A DNA stretch of 8,287 bases, taken from Rickettsiales bacterium. Lineage in GTDB: Bacteria; Pseudomonadota; Alphaproteobacteria; Rs-D84. A program made the position numbers and the translations under genes. The stretch lies in contig JAITBM010000095.1 in assembly GCA_031283565.1 (NCBI GenBank), positions 1 to 8,287 of the forward strand, read 5' to 3'. Positions 1 through 7,172 of the stretch are shown here, in pieces; position 1 is the first letter of the stretch, and every line of letters begins with the position of its first letter. A model generated the notes under the pieces. That model ran no database searches. It was not told the DNA's origin and worked only from the letters and a program-made list of their open reading frames with translations.

Positions 1-84
1 AAATCACATAATGTCAAGAAAAAGCATGAAAAAACTGATAATTTTCACGGCGCGCTGCTTTGTCATAACCGCCTCAAAAAATCA

Positions 85-106
85 AGGGGACAGTTGCATA
101 TCCCCT
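85..106. repeat. Short inverted repeat (6-bp stem, 10-nt loop)
   Basis: AGGGGA at 85-90 is the exact reverse complement of TCCCCT at 101-106, with a 10-nt spacer. No T-tract follows on either strand, so it does not look like a terminator. The left arm lies in AAGGGGACAGTTGC, which recalls the GGGGACAG cores of repeats I associate with REP-type (Y1 transposase) elements; that resemblance is from memory and weak. No transposase is nearby. Confidence 0.3.
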
Positions 107-208
107 ACCACAGCAGCGAACCGTTGTGGGCTTCTGGCATCACCCTAACCCTTTCATCAACAAAAGTCAATGCATCAGTTCAAATAACAAACCAAAGGAG
201 CAACAAAC

Positions 209-379
209 ATGAACGAATCTAGCGCCAGCGTGGCGAACACATTGATAGCGAAGCTGCCGCAGTGGTACTTAGAGCTGATTATCCCTGCGCTGATAATCGC
301 CGGGATCTGGATTTTATCCAGGATGCGCCGCGACAATAGCGGAAAGCGTACGCGGAAAAAAAGCTTAACACACAGCTGA
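209..379 (+). CDS. Small single-pass membrane protein, 56 aa
   Basis: This 57-codon frame starts with ATG at 209, eight bases after a strong Shine-Dalgarno (AAAGGAG, 194-200), and stops with TGA at 377-379. The product has a short polar N-terminus (MNESSASVANTLIAKLPQ), one hydrophobic segment at residues 19-37 (WYLELIIPALIIAGIWILS), and a basic tail (residues 38-51) with eight Arg/Lys. By the positive-inside rule the tail should be cytoplasmic and the N-terminus periplasmic. There is no cysteine and no signal-peptidase site, so it is probably anchored rather than secreted. The family is not recognised. Small toxins, regulators of membrane complexes and phage holin-like proteins have this shape, but nothing favours one of these. 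It stands alone, with no partner gene within 350 bases. The ribosome binding site and codon-clean frame make translation likely. Confidence 0.6.
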   Translation: MNESSASVANTLIAKLPQWYLELIIPALIIAGIWILSRMRRDNSGKRTRKKSLTHS

Positions 380-753
380 TCCAGGGAAGGAACGGATCAA
401 ACAAACTGAAATTATAAAACGCTGCTTTTTTTTAGAGCCAAGCCGCGAATTTATTCAAGCTTCTCATGGACTTTACTAATTGATTCATTTTCCGCTACGC
501 CAGCTCCGGCCATTCTTTTTTGGAATCTTTCCGGCTATACTATTTTATGCAAAACAGACCAAGCGAACAGGGATCGGCAATAAATACTTTGCTGACAAAT
601 TCCCGGAAAGCCGTTCAACGCCTATATCGCGAAGGCGCCGCATTCCACCAATCCGGCCGGGGCTTTCAAAAATACTCACCAATATTTTTTACCCCGAGCA
701 CATTCAAAATGATGAAATGTGCTTTCATCATCGTTCTCTTTATTGATCCGGCG
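380..753. other. Intergenic region without a convincing gene
   Basis: The stretch between the small membrane protein and the stop of the minus-strand coiled-coil gene holds no frame with a ribosome binding site or protein-like composition; two overlapping 79-88 codon frames were rejected. It contains a T8 run (426-433) without a good stem before it, and a spaced inverted repeat GAAAGCC (606-612)/GGCTTTC (661-667) enclosing a smaller CGCCT/AGGCG hairpin. The hairpin at 709-731 is annotated separately. The region is more AT-rich than the genes to its right. Confidence 0.5.
709..731 (-). terminator. Probable terminator of the coiled-coil gene
   Basis: A perfect 9-bp stem, ATGATGAAA (709-717) with TTTCATCAT (723-731), encloses a 5-nt loop. 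Read on the minus strand it lies 22 nt after the TAG stop of the coiled-coil gene and runs into TTTTG. The stem is AT-rich and the T-run short, so termination may be partial. On the plus strand no T-tract follows. Confidence 0.4.
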
Positions 754-2646
754 CTATAACAGGCAGGCTTTCAATGCCTGATACATCACACCCAAATCTG
801 TTTTCAGCAGCGTGGCCACCACCAGATCCTTGTTCTCCGTCCTTTCCGCGCCTGTCATCATTTTGGCGAATCCCTGCACGAATTGAGTGGCCTGATCGCG
901 GAATACGGCGTCCTGGCGGAACATGTTCCGTACGCGCTTCTTATCCGCAGACCTTATCATTTTGGCAAACCATTTGCTGAAAATTGCGCGGTCCCCGTTC
1001 CTGTACTTATCCATAACGGAATCCGGAATTTCCGCGCCTATGCTTCTGGTCAGATCAACGGAAAGATCGTGCAGTCTTTCGAAAACTGGATCTGCCCGCT
1101 TCACGAAATCCTGAACCGGAATGGCCGCTCCGGCTGCATCCACGATCTTGAGCGCTGCGCCAGCGGCCATTACCGCGGCTGGCCCCGCCGCGCGCGTCGC
1201 CGCCATTGAGGCGGTCAGCTCCCTCATTGTCTCGGCTGCCTTGGCATAGTCGCCCATCAGGTCTATCATCTGCTGGCGTGATTCGCCGGAGAGCTTTTCC
1301 AGCTTGATGGTCGAATTTCCGATTCCGGAAAGCGCGGCGGCCGCGTTCTCGTTCATGACCTTTATCCGATCCGCCATTTCCGATATCCGCCCGGCGAGCG
1401 CCGCCGTCATCTGCCCCGCGTCCTCAGCAAGCTTCGGCATCGCCGTTTCCATTCTTTGCATGACATCGGACAAGGGCAGCAGCCGGTCCTTGGCGGCATC
1501 AAGCCCCGCCACGGTTCCGTCTATGCGGGACAGCATTGGGACCAGGCTGTCCGCGAATACTGCAGCTATCTGGCGGCTGTCCTCCATGGTGTGGGCGGTG
1601 GCGCTTTCTGCTTCGCGCAGGTTTCTTACGACGGTTTCTGTAAATTCGCCGACTTCGGACTGGAACCGCGCCCTGACCCCCATGATTTCAGAGGCTATTC
1701 CCTCGAACGCGGCCTTCATGTCCTTGGACGCGGCGAAGAGTTTTTCAGATTCTGCGCCAAGAGACGCCACCCCCGCCTCGACGGAAGCCTCGGAGAGCCT
1801 TATTTCGGTGCCGACGCGGCTCGCGGTGTCGGCCAGCGCGTTCACCTGGGACTGCAAAAGCTTTTTCGCCTGGTTCGCAAAGTTTTCCAAATTCTCGAGC
1901 TGGTGGGACAAAAGCTTGTCGTTGTTCGCCAGTACGGACTCCATCCCATGCGACGAGAGGCGCACATTTTCAAAGTCTCTGGCCACCGCCTGCTGCAATG
2001 CGGACAATTCCCCGCCAAGCCCGCCTACGGAAACAGACAACAAGTTCATGTTCTGGGTGGTTCCGGAGAAATTCTGCTGCAATTCGTCGGCCAATTTCCG
2101 GCCTGAATCGGACCATTTGTCCATGCTGGCGCTCAGGCTTGCGGAAAATCCGGTGATTATCTCGCATTTTAGCTCCAGCTCTTTGACCATAGCGCCGACT
2201 CCGCCGCCGAAACCGTCGATCGACGTCTGAATGCTTTTCCATTGGTCGCGCCCCATGACTTCGGAAAAATTCGACACAAGATTTTCAAGGGTCCGCGTCA
2301 TGGCGGCAATACGTCCTGAGGCCACGTCCGCGGTAGACACCAGCATCTTGTTCTGAACGCCAAGCTTTTTTTCCAAAGCGTCCGCGCGGGCGGCGTGCTG
2401 CGCCAGAACCGTTTTCATGGCTGCAAACGATGCGGTCAGCCTGTCGACCACGCCGCTCAGCGCCTGCTCTATAAGAGCCCGCGCGTCGGACAGCTTGGCG
2501 CGGCTAGGCTCCAACAGCAGGCTTTGCATGGACTTCATCACGCGTTCGGCGCGGCGGCTCTGAAGCCAGATCATCGGCAGCAGCACCACCAGCAGTCCGG
2601 CAACCGACACGAAAATTACCTGTGTTATCGATATTGCTATCGGCAT
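754..2646 (-). CDS. Membrane-anchored coiled-coil protein, 630 aa
   Basis: The protein begins with one transmembrane helix (about residues 8-28, ending WLQSRR), which anchors it in the inner membrane. About 450 residues of heptad-like, Ala/Ser/Glu/Lys-rich helix follow, with recurring motifs of the type ..A.S..M...., as expected for a long coiled-coil rod. An alanine-rich linker (about 483-511) leads to a distinct folded-looking C-terminal domain (about 513-630) containing FERLHDLSVDLTRSIG, a KYRNGDRAIF motif and a basic helix. The repetitive rod recalls methyl-accepting proteins, but the conserved chemoreceptor hairpin tip is absent and there is no HAMP or periplasmic sensor domain. A structural or cell-envelope/division role is possible, but the family is not named here. 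The ATG at 2646 is preceded by AAAGGAAAGAG and by a well-spaced promoter. It is divergent from the glycan operon, and a long antisense frame at 1304-2230 is only its shadow. Confidence 0.85.
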   Translation of the reverse strand: MPIAISITQVIFVSVAGLLVVLLPMIWLQSRRAERVMKSMQSLLLEPSRAKLSDARALIEQALSGVVDRLTASFAAMKTVLAQHAARADALEKKLGVQNKMLVSTADVASGRIAAMTRTLENLVSNFSEVMGRDQWKSIQTSIDGFGGGVGAMVKELELKCEIITGFSASLSASMDKWSDSGRKLADELQQNFSGTTQNMNLLSVSVGGLGGELSALQQAVARDFENVRLSSHGMESVLANNDKLLSHQLENLENFANQAKKLLQSQVNALADTASRVGTEIRLSEASVEAGVASLGAESEKLFAASKDMKAAFEGIASEIMGVRARFQSEVGEFTETVVRNLREAESATAHTMEDSRQIAAVFADSLVPMLSRIDGTVAGLDAAKDRLLPLSDVMQRMETAMPKLAEDAGQMTAALAGRISEMADRIKVMNENAAAALSGIGNSTIKLEKLSGESRQQMIDLMGDYAKAAETMRELTASMAATRAAGPAAVMAAGAALKIVDAAGAAIPVQDFVKRADPVFERLHDLSVDLTRSIGAEIPDSVMDKYRNGDRAIFSKWFAKMIRSADKKRVRNMFRQDAVFRDQATQFVQGFAKMMTGAERTENKDLVVATLLKTDLGVMYQALKACLL

Positions 2647-2666
2647 TCTCTTTCCTTTTGACGGGA

Positions 2667-2695
2667 ATCATATAACAAAAACAAGCTCCTTGCAA
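2667..2695 (-). promoter_or_regulatory. Sigma70-like promoter for the coiled-coil gene
   Basis: On the minus strand, TTGCAA (2690-2695) is followed by exactly 17 nt and TATGAT (2667-2672), matching the sigma70 consensus at 4/6 and 5/6 positions. Transcription should start near 2660, giving a leader of about 14 nt that is just long enough to hold the AAAGGAAAGAG ribosome binding site before the ATG at 2646. Confidence 0.6.
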
Positions 2696-2709
2696 CATAA
2701 TTAAATCGG

Positions 2710-2725
2710 GCTTGCAAGCATGCTT
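2710..2725. repeat. Two overlapping 10-bp palindromes over the -35 box
   Basis: GCTTGCAAGC (2710-2719) and AAGCATGCTT (2716-2725) are both perfect palindromes sharing four bases, and the first contains the candidate -35 hexamer of the glycan operon. A second TTGCAA (2690-2695), the -35 of the divergent promoter, lies 22 bp away, about two helical turns. This arrangement could be an operator for a dimeric repressor, but no regulator gene is present. Confidence 0.3.
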
Positions 2726-2740
2726 TTTTTTTTCTAGCAT
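2712..2740 (+). promoter_or_regulatory. Candidate promoter of glycan operon (leaderless start)
   Basis: TTGCAA (2712-2717), a 17-nt spacer containing ten consecutive Ts (2724-2733), and TAGCAT (2735-2740) make a moderate sigma70-like promoter (4/6 and 4/6). The -10 box ends seven bases before the ATG at 2747, so the transcript would begin at or within a base or two of the start codon. No Shine-Dalgarno is present in 2725-2746, which agrees with a leaderless message. The -10 box is the weak point. Confidence 0.4.
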
Positions 2741-2746
2741 TGCGGC

Positions 2747-3589
2747 ATGAAGAAAATCGCAGTCATCACCATGGCCCGGAACGACGAATGGTTTCTGAAC
2801 CGCTGGATAGCGTATTACGGCAGGCATTTCGGCGAAGAAAACCTGTTCATCTATCTAGACGGACTGGACCAGAAGGCGCCGTCGGGCGCGGGCCGCGCGC
2901 ACATCAAAGCGGTGGACAAGCTCGGGATCGAAGTCGTGGATGCCGAGCGGCAAAGGCTGGACTTCCTGTCGGACCGCGCGGCCGGCTTGTTCGCCATGGG
3001 ATACGGCATAGTGATCGGGACCGATGCGGACGAATTTCTGGCGCTGGATCCGCGCGCGGGGGACAATCTGGCGCGGTATCTGTCGGATAAAAAGTTCGGC
3101 GCGGTCCTTTCCCCGCTGGGGCTCGACTTCGCCGAGCATCCAAGCGAAAAGCCGTTCGACGAATCCAAGCTGTTTTTGCGGCAACGCGAACACGCGCTGA
3201 TACATTCGCGCTTTACAAAGGCCTCCATAATTTCCAGGCCGGCGCGGTGGGGCAGGGGATTTCACCGCGCGCGCGGGCACGGCTTCCGGATAGATCCGAA
3301 TCTGTATCTGCTGCATTTCGGAAACTACAGCCTGGACGCCGTTCGGGCAAAAATGAAGCATCCGGACATAATAGCGCGCAATGAAGTCAGACACTATGAG
3401 CGCAACCGGCTTCGAATATTCGGCGAAGTCGCTCGGGGAAAAAACTATCGCGGCGATTTCGACTCGTCGGTCCGCATGGCGCGCGTGGTGCAGACTTTCG
3501 CGCGAAGCCCATTCGCGTGGAACAAGCCGAAAATGCTCGGGCTGAAACGCGCGGTGAAAATTCCGGAAAGGTTCGGGAATATCGTATGA
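2747..3589 (+). CDS. GT2-like glycosyltransferase (Glyco_tranf_2_4 type), 280 aa
   Basis: A cytoplasmic GT-A fold glycosyltransferase of the Glyco_tranf_2_4 (PF13704-like) group, expected to transfer a sugar from a nucleotide donor. The N-terminus shows the family start MKKIAVITMARNDEWFLNRW (residues 1-20), where RN.E..L..W binds the nucleotide, followed by a FIYLDGLDQ strand (34-42). The metal-binding acidic motif is TDADEF (92-97). The C-terminal half has the basic GRGFHRARGH segment (169-178) and LLHFGNYS (188-195), matching the usual histidine-containing acceptor side of this group. There is no transmembrane helix or signal peptide. The length is normal for the family. It is the first gene of a four-gene operon; no ribosome binding site precedes its ATG. 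Donor and acceptor cannot be told from sequence. Confidence 0.8.
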   Translation: MKKIAVITMARNDEWFLNRWIAYYGRHFGEENLFIYLDGLDQKAPSGAGRAHIKAVDKLGIEVVDAERQRLDFLSDRAAGLFAMGYGIVIGTDADEFLALDPRAGDNLARYLSDKKFGAVLSPLGLDFAEHPSEKPFDESKLFLRQREHALIHSRFTKASIISRPARWGRGFHRARGHGFRIDPNLYLLHFGNYSLDAVRAKMKHPDIIARNEVRHYERNRLRIFGEVARGKNYRGDFDSSVRMARVVQTFARSPFAWNKPKMLGLKRAVKIPERFGNIV

Positions 3590-3605
3590 AAAAAAGGAAA
3601 ACAAA

Positions 3606-4421
3606 TTGAATAAAGCAGGCACAGGCGTCGTCAGCGTGATAATTCCGATAAAAAACGCAGGAAAACATCTTGCTGAAACGCTCGAATGCGTGGTGAATCA
3701 AACGCACAAAAATCTTGAAATAATATGCGTTCTGGATTCGCCAGAGGACAATTCGGCGGATATAGTCCGTAAATTCCAGAAAAAGGATCCGCGCCTGCGC
3801 AGCATTGAATCCGACTCGGATTTGGGGCCGGGCCGCGCCCGCAACGCCGGAGCCGGGCTCGCGTCGGGCGAATGGATGCACTTCATGGATGCGGACGATC
3901 TGATAAGCCCGGACTTTTACGAAAAGCTGATGGCATGCGCGGAGCGGTTCGGCGCCAAAAAGCCGGACGCCGTCTCATGCGAAGTTTTCTATGAGAAAAG
4001 ACCCGAGCACGGCATAGAATTCAAGCGCGAGGCTCTGGCCCGCGGCCGGGCCAAATACTCTAAGACAGACGTCTTCATGCACGGCTGGATGTGGCGCTGG
4101 ATGATCCGCCGCTCGTTCTGGAAAAAGCGCGGGATGTCGTTCCCGAACCTGTCGATAATGGAGGACGCCGTCGTGTCCGTCGCCATCGCCTGCCATGCAG
4201 GATCGATAGCGCTGTGCCCGGGAGCGATATATTATTATAAAAACCGCTCGGGCTCGATATCCAGCGGCCAGGCGCTTATGGATGACAAAAAGCGGGCCGA
4301 CTGGCTCGAGGGCCGCCTTTATGTCCGCAAGTTCGTCAGGGACATGGGGATCTGGAAGCCAAGCCGCCTGATGTACCACATCCGCCACTGGCTCGGCAAA
4401 CGGAAAAAATCAAGGAGATAA
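3606..4421 (+). CDS. Family 2 glycosyltransferase, 271 aa (TTG start)
   Basis: A classical GT-A family 2 enzyme that would add a sugar to a growing surface glycan. VSVIIPIKNAGKHL (residues 9-22) is the donor-binding N-terminal strand and loop, VLDSPEDNS (42-50) the second, and DADD (95-98) the metal-binding DXD motif; an ED pair at 186-187 fits the usual catalytic base position. The TTG start at 3606 is chosen because AAAAAGGA lies 8 nt upstream, the paralogue begins at the same point (MNDLVSVIIP), and the next ATG would remove the DXD region. It follows the first gene by 16 nt, and its last codons (AAGGAG) supply the ribosome binding site of the next gene. Residues 73-106 match the GT2 half of the downstream fusion at 31 of 34 positions, so the two arose by duplication. 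No membrane helix is seen. Confidence 0.88.
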   Translation: MNKAGTGVVSVIIPIKNAGKHLAETLECVVNQTHKNLEIICVLDSPEDNSADIVRKFQKKDPRLRSIESDSDLGPGRARNAGAGLASGEWMHFMDADDLISPDFYEKLMACAERFGAKKPDAVSCEVFYEKRPEHGIEFKREALARGRAKYSKTDVFMHGWMWRWMIRRSFWKKRGMSFPNLSIMEDAVVSVAIACHAGSIALCPGAIYYYKNRSGSISSGQALMDDKKRADWLEGRLYVRKFVRDMGIWKPSRLMYHIRHWLGKRKKSRR

Positions 4422-4423
4422 AA

Positions 4424-5350
4424 ATGAGCTTTTCGAGAAGCATGGCAAGACTTGAAGTATCGGCCGCCGTCGCGGTCCAGCGTTCGATAGGGCGCATTTT
4501 CGCGCTCGGCGTCAAAAGGCCGAACATCAAGGGAAAGATCATTGCGAATTATTTCGGCCGGCGCTATGTCGGGCTGCTGCCGCATGCCGCGCCGCCGCGG
4601 ACCGCCGCGGAATCGCCGGAAACCATCTGGCAGTTCTGGGATAATCCGCCGGGCAGGGCGACGCCCGCGATAGTCGGATCCTGCGTGGCCGCGGCGGAAA
4701 AATGGCGCGGGCCATTCCTGCATAAAATGCTGGACATGAATAGCGCGGCCGACTATTCGGACCTGCCGGGATTCGTGTACGACCATCTGAAAAACGGGCG
4801 CATGATATGGGCCCACTTCGCGGACTTGCTGCGGCTGAACCTGCTCAAAAACCATGGCGGAATCTGGACCGACGCAACGAACTTCATGACCGCTCCGGTA
4901 CCGGAATATGTCGAAAAAGCCGACTTTTTCGTGTTCCTGACCGACAGGATTACGCATTTTCCGTACAGCTTTATGCAGAACTTTTTCATACGCGCAAAAA
5001 AGGGCAGCTATCTGAACGACACGTGGCTGGCGCTTTGCCTAGAATACTGGAAGAGCGAGCGCAAGGACATAGATTATTTCCAGCACCAGCTGATGTTCAA
5101 GGCGATGGCGGCGCGGGACGGCGCGGCGAAAATGTTGTTTGCCGAAATGCCGCATGTATCCGAAGACGAGACGCTGCAATTCGTGGCGACGGACCAGTTC
5201 GGTCCATTCGACGCCGCGCAGTGGAACCGCATAAGAAAAACATCATTTTTTCAAAAGCTTACTTACAAGTCCGGACGACATACGATTGCCGATTCCGCCG
5301 GTTACCCCGGCAGTTTTTTCGACAAGATATGCAAGGGGGAGCTGATATGA
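4424..5350 (+). CDS. Capsular polysaccharide synthesis protein (CAPS_synth/GT32-like), 308 aa
   Basis: This looks like a CAPS_synth (PF05704-type) glycosyltransferase related to GT32 enzymes such as Och1, which use a DXD-like GG.W.D motif to bind the nucleotide sugar. The signatures are IWQFWD (residues 68-73), MIWAHFADLLRLNLL (127-141) and GGIWTDAT (145-152), the last being the metal/donor-binding site with Asp150. An N-terminal amphipathic stretch (1-45) is basic and may associate with the membrane, but there is no clear transmembrane helix. The ATG at 4424 has an AAGGAG at 4412-4417 inside the end of the preceding gene and is separated from it by 2 nt; its TGA overlaps the next ATG (ATGA, 5347-5350). 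The role is inferred: addition of a hexose or similar residue during capsule assembly. Confidence 0.85.
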   Translation: MSFSRSMARLEVSAAVAVQRSIGRIFALGVKRPNIKGKIIANYFGRRYVGLLPHAAPPRTAAESPETIWQFWDNPPGRATPAIVGSCVAAAEKWRGPFLHKMLDMNSAADYSDLPGFVYDHLKNGRMIWAHFADLLRLNLLKNHGGIWTDATNFMTAPVPEYVEKADFFVFLTDRITHFPYSFMQNFFIRAKKGSYLNDTWLALCLEYWKSERKDIDYFQHQLMFKAMAARDGAAKMLFAEMPHVSEDETLQFVATDQFGPFDAAQWNRIRKTSFFQKLTYKSGRHTIADSAGYPGSFFDKICKGELI

Positions 5351-7080
5351 ATGATTTGGTAAGCGTAATCATCCCGATTTATAACGCGGAAAAATATCTG
5401 GCGGACACGCTGGAGTCCGTCATTCGGCAGACGCATGAGAATCTTGAGATAATCTGCGTGCTGGACGCTCCGACGGATTCGTCCGAAGCCATAGCCCGGG
5501 ACTTCGCCCTGCGCGACGCGCGGATAAAAATCATAAAAAGCGAGCGCAGCATCGAACCCGGCTCGACTCTCGGACCGGGGCGCGCCCGCAACGCCGGGGC
5601 CGAGCTCGCGTCGGGGGAATGGGTGCATTTCATGGACGCGGACGATCTGATAAGCCCTCAATTTTACGAGCGCATGCTTCGCGCATGCTCGCGGCCATTT
5701 GTCGACGCCGCGGCATGCAGTGTCTATTACGAGAAAAAACCGCGCCGCAGCGTAGTGTTCAAACGCGATGAAATACTGTTCGGACGCGCGAAATTTTCGG
5801 ATACCAGGGCGCTTAGGCACAGCTGGGCGTGGCGCTGGCTGATAAGGCGGGACCTTTGGCGGCGGTGCAAAATCTCGTTCCCTAATCTGCGCGAGTTGGA
5901 AGATCGGCCCGCGATAATTCGCATGCTTTTTTACGCGCGGGCGGCGGCGACATGCGGCGGAGCGACATACTTTTACAAGAATCGGCCGAACTCGATTCTG
6001 AATGCGAAATACGACTCAGAAAAAAAGAGGCTCCAAAGCGAAAACCGGAGAAAAGGCCGGGAAATCACAAAAAACTTTATGCGCCGGCGCGATGCGGGGG
6101 CGCCCGTGCGCATGAGCGCGGACGCCGCTCCGATAGACCTTGTGTACATGTGGGCCGACGGATCTGATCCGAAATGGCTGGCGAAAAAAAACGCGGCTCT
6201 CGCGGCCGCTGGCATGGCGCCGCGCGATCCGAACAACGGGGCCCACCGCGCGTTCGACAATGACGAATTGAAGTACAGTTTGCGAAGCGCCGCAAGATTC
6301 GCGCCGTGGATCAATCATGTCTATATCGTGTCGGACGGACAGGTTCCGGCATGGCTGAACACCGAAAATCCGCGCGTGTCGATAGTGGGCCATAGCGAAA
6401 TAATGCCGCAAAAATGCCTGCCGACATTCAACACCAGCGCGATGGAGTTTTATCTGCATAATATAAGGGGATTGTCGGAGCGATTCATATACGCGAACGA
6501 CGACATGTTTTTCGGCAGGCCGGCGGAGCCCGAATATTTTTTCGGCAAGCGCGGCCGGCCCGTCATAAGAATAAAGGGCGACGGGAAAAAATATCTCTCT
6601 CGCAAATTTGCCGGACAATACGACCAGATACTGGCGAACTCGAAAAAACTAGCGCATGAAATTTTTGGCGCCCGCGCCGGCTCCTATGACTGGCATCCGT
6701 CGCACAACATCGATCCGTATTTGAAATCAGCGATGGCCGAAGCGGCACAGGATCCCCGCATTGCGGCGGCGATCGCAGAAATGTCCGCGCGTCCGCTGCG
6801 CGATTCGCGGGATATTCAGCGCGTATTCTTTCACGAATATCTTATCGGGACCGGCCGCGCGAACGTAAAAAAATACACTCCGCTCGCGCGGGCCCTTGCG
6901 GCGGCAACGATGCGCGAAGGCGAAGTCCCGGTAATGCGGAATGCGCGGCGCCTGTCGCGGATGAAGCGCCTGCCGAGGCTGTTCTGCATAAATGACTCGG
7001 GCCTGTGCGCCGCGGACGATGCGGCCAGCCGCGAATTCTTTTCCCGCACGTTTCCCGATAAGTCAGAATTCGAAAAATAG
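5347..7080 (+). CDS. GT2-Stealth fusion: glycosyltransferase plus sugar-1-phosphate transferase, 577 aa
   Basis: Residues 1-245 are a GT2 domain: VSVIIPIYNAEKYL (5-18), VLDAPTDSS (38-46), DADD (97-100) and an ED pair (185-186). Residues 263-577 are a full Stealth domain: CR1 IDLVYMWADGSDPKW (263-277), CR2 running from FDNDELKYSLRS (303-314) through YIVSDGQVP (326-334) and LPTFNTSAME (358-367) to IYANDDMFFGRP (381-392), CR3 near WHPSHNI and HEYLIGTG (449-503), and CR4 INDSG to SEFEK (548-577). Stealth enzymes transfer hexose-1-phosphate from a nucleotide sugar to a glycan hydroxyl, making phosphodiester bonds; meningococcal capsule enzymes and human GlcNAc-1-phosphotransferase belong here. The fusion should add a sugar and then phosphoglycosylate it. 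The start at 5347 overlaps the stop of the preceding gene; the frame stays open 180 codons further upstream, but that part is a shadow of the CAPS_synth gene. Confidence 0.9.
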   Translation: MNDLVSVIIPIYNAEKYLADTLESVIRQTHENLEIICVLDAPTDSSEAIARDFALRDARIKIIKSERSIEPGSTLGPGRARNAGAELASGEWVHFMDADDLISPQFYERMLRACSRPFVDAAACSVYYEKKPRRSVVFKRDEILFGRAKFSDTRALRHSWAWRWLIRRDLWRRCKISFPNLRELEDRPAIIRMLFYARAAATCGGATYFYKNRPNSILNAKYDSEKKRLQSENRRKGREITKNFMRRRDAGAPVRMSADAAPIDLVYMWADGSDPKWLAKKNAALAAAGMAPRDPNNGAHRAFDNDELKYSLRSAARFAPWINHVYIVSDGQVPAWLNTENPRVSIVGHSEIMPQKCLPTFNTSAMEFYLHNIRGLSERFIYANDDMFFGRPAEPEYFFGKRGRPVIRIKGDGKKYLSRKFAGQYDQILANSKKLAHEIFGARAGSYDWHPSHNIDPYLKSAMAEAAQDPRIAAAIAEMSARPLRDSRDIQRVFFHEYLIGTGRANVKKYTPLARALAAATMREGEVPVMRNARRLSRMKRLPRLFCINDSGLCAADDAASREFFSRTFPDKSEFEK

Positions 7081-7137
7081 TCCCGGCAACAAACTATGGA
7101 AACGTCGGGGACCTGATCGTACGGCAACATTTTTAAC

Positions 7138-7166
7138 TTGATTTATTTTCGCTCCGGCGATATAAT
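7138..7166 (+). promoter_or_regulatory. Strong sigma70-like promoter in the 7.1-7.6 kb gap
   Basis: TTGATT (7138-7143), exactly 17 nt, and a perfect TATAAT (7161-7166) make the best promoter match in the window. Transcription should begin at about 7173 (GG). No good start codon with a ribosome binding site follows before the T8 terminator at 7287, so it appears to drive a noncoding RNA. Confidence 0.65.
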
Positions 7167-7172
7167 TATCTT

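Noticed and set aside
11..148. A 45-codon frame starting MSRKSMKKLIIFTARC, resembling a signal peptide
   Set aside because: No ribosome binding site at 11 or at the internal ATG (26), and it runs through the inverted repeat at 85-106; composition after residue 20 is not protein-like.
480..759. Overlapping plus-strand frames of 88 and 79 codons
   Set aside because: Different frames over the same DNA, no ribosome binding site, no domain or signal peptide, and high Arg/Pro content typical of chance frames.
1304..2230. 308-codon plus-strand frame opposite the coiled-coil gene
   Set aside because: It is antisense to a well-supported gene with promoter and ribosome binding site; its Ser/Ala-rich product mirrors the complementary codons.
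754..2646. Calling the coiled-coil protein a chemoreceptor
   Set aside because: The conserved signalling tip and HAMP/sensor domains of chemoreceptors cannot be found.
4807..5346. A 180-codon N-terminal extension of the GT2-Stealth protein
   Set aside because: It overlaps the CAPS_synth gene in another frame and encodes no recognisable sequence; the ATG at 5347 overlaps the upstream stop and begins a canonical GT2 N-terminus.
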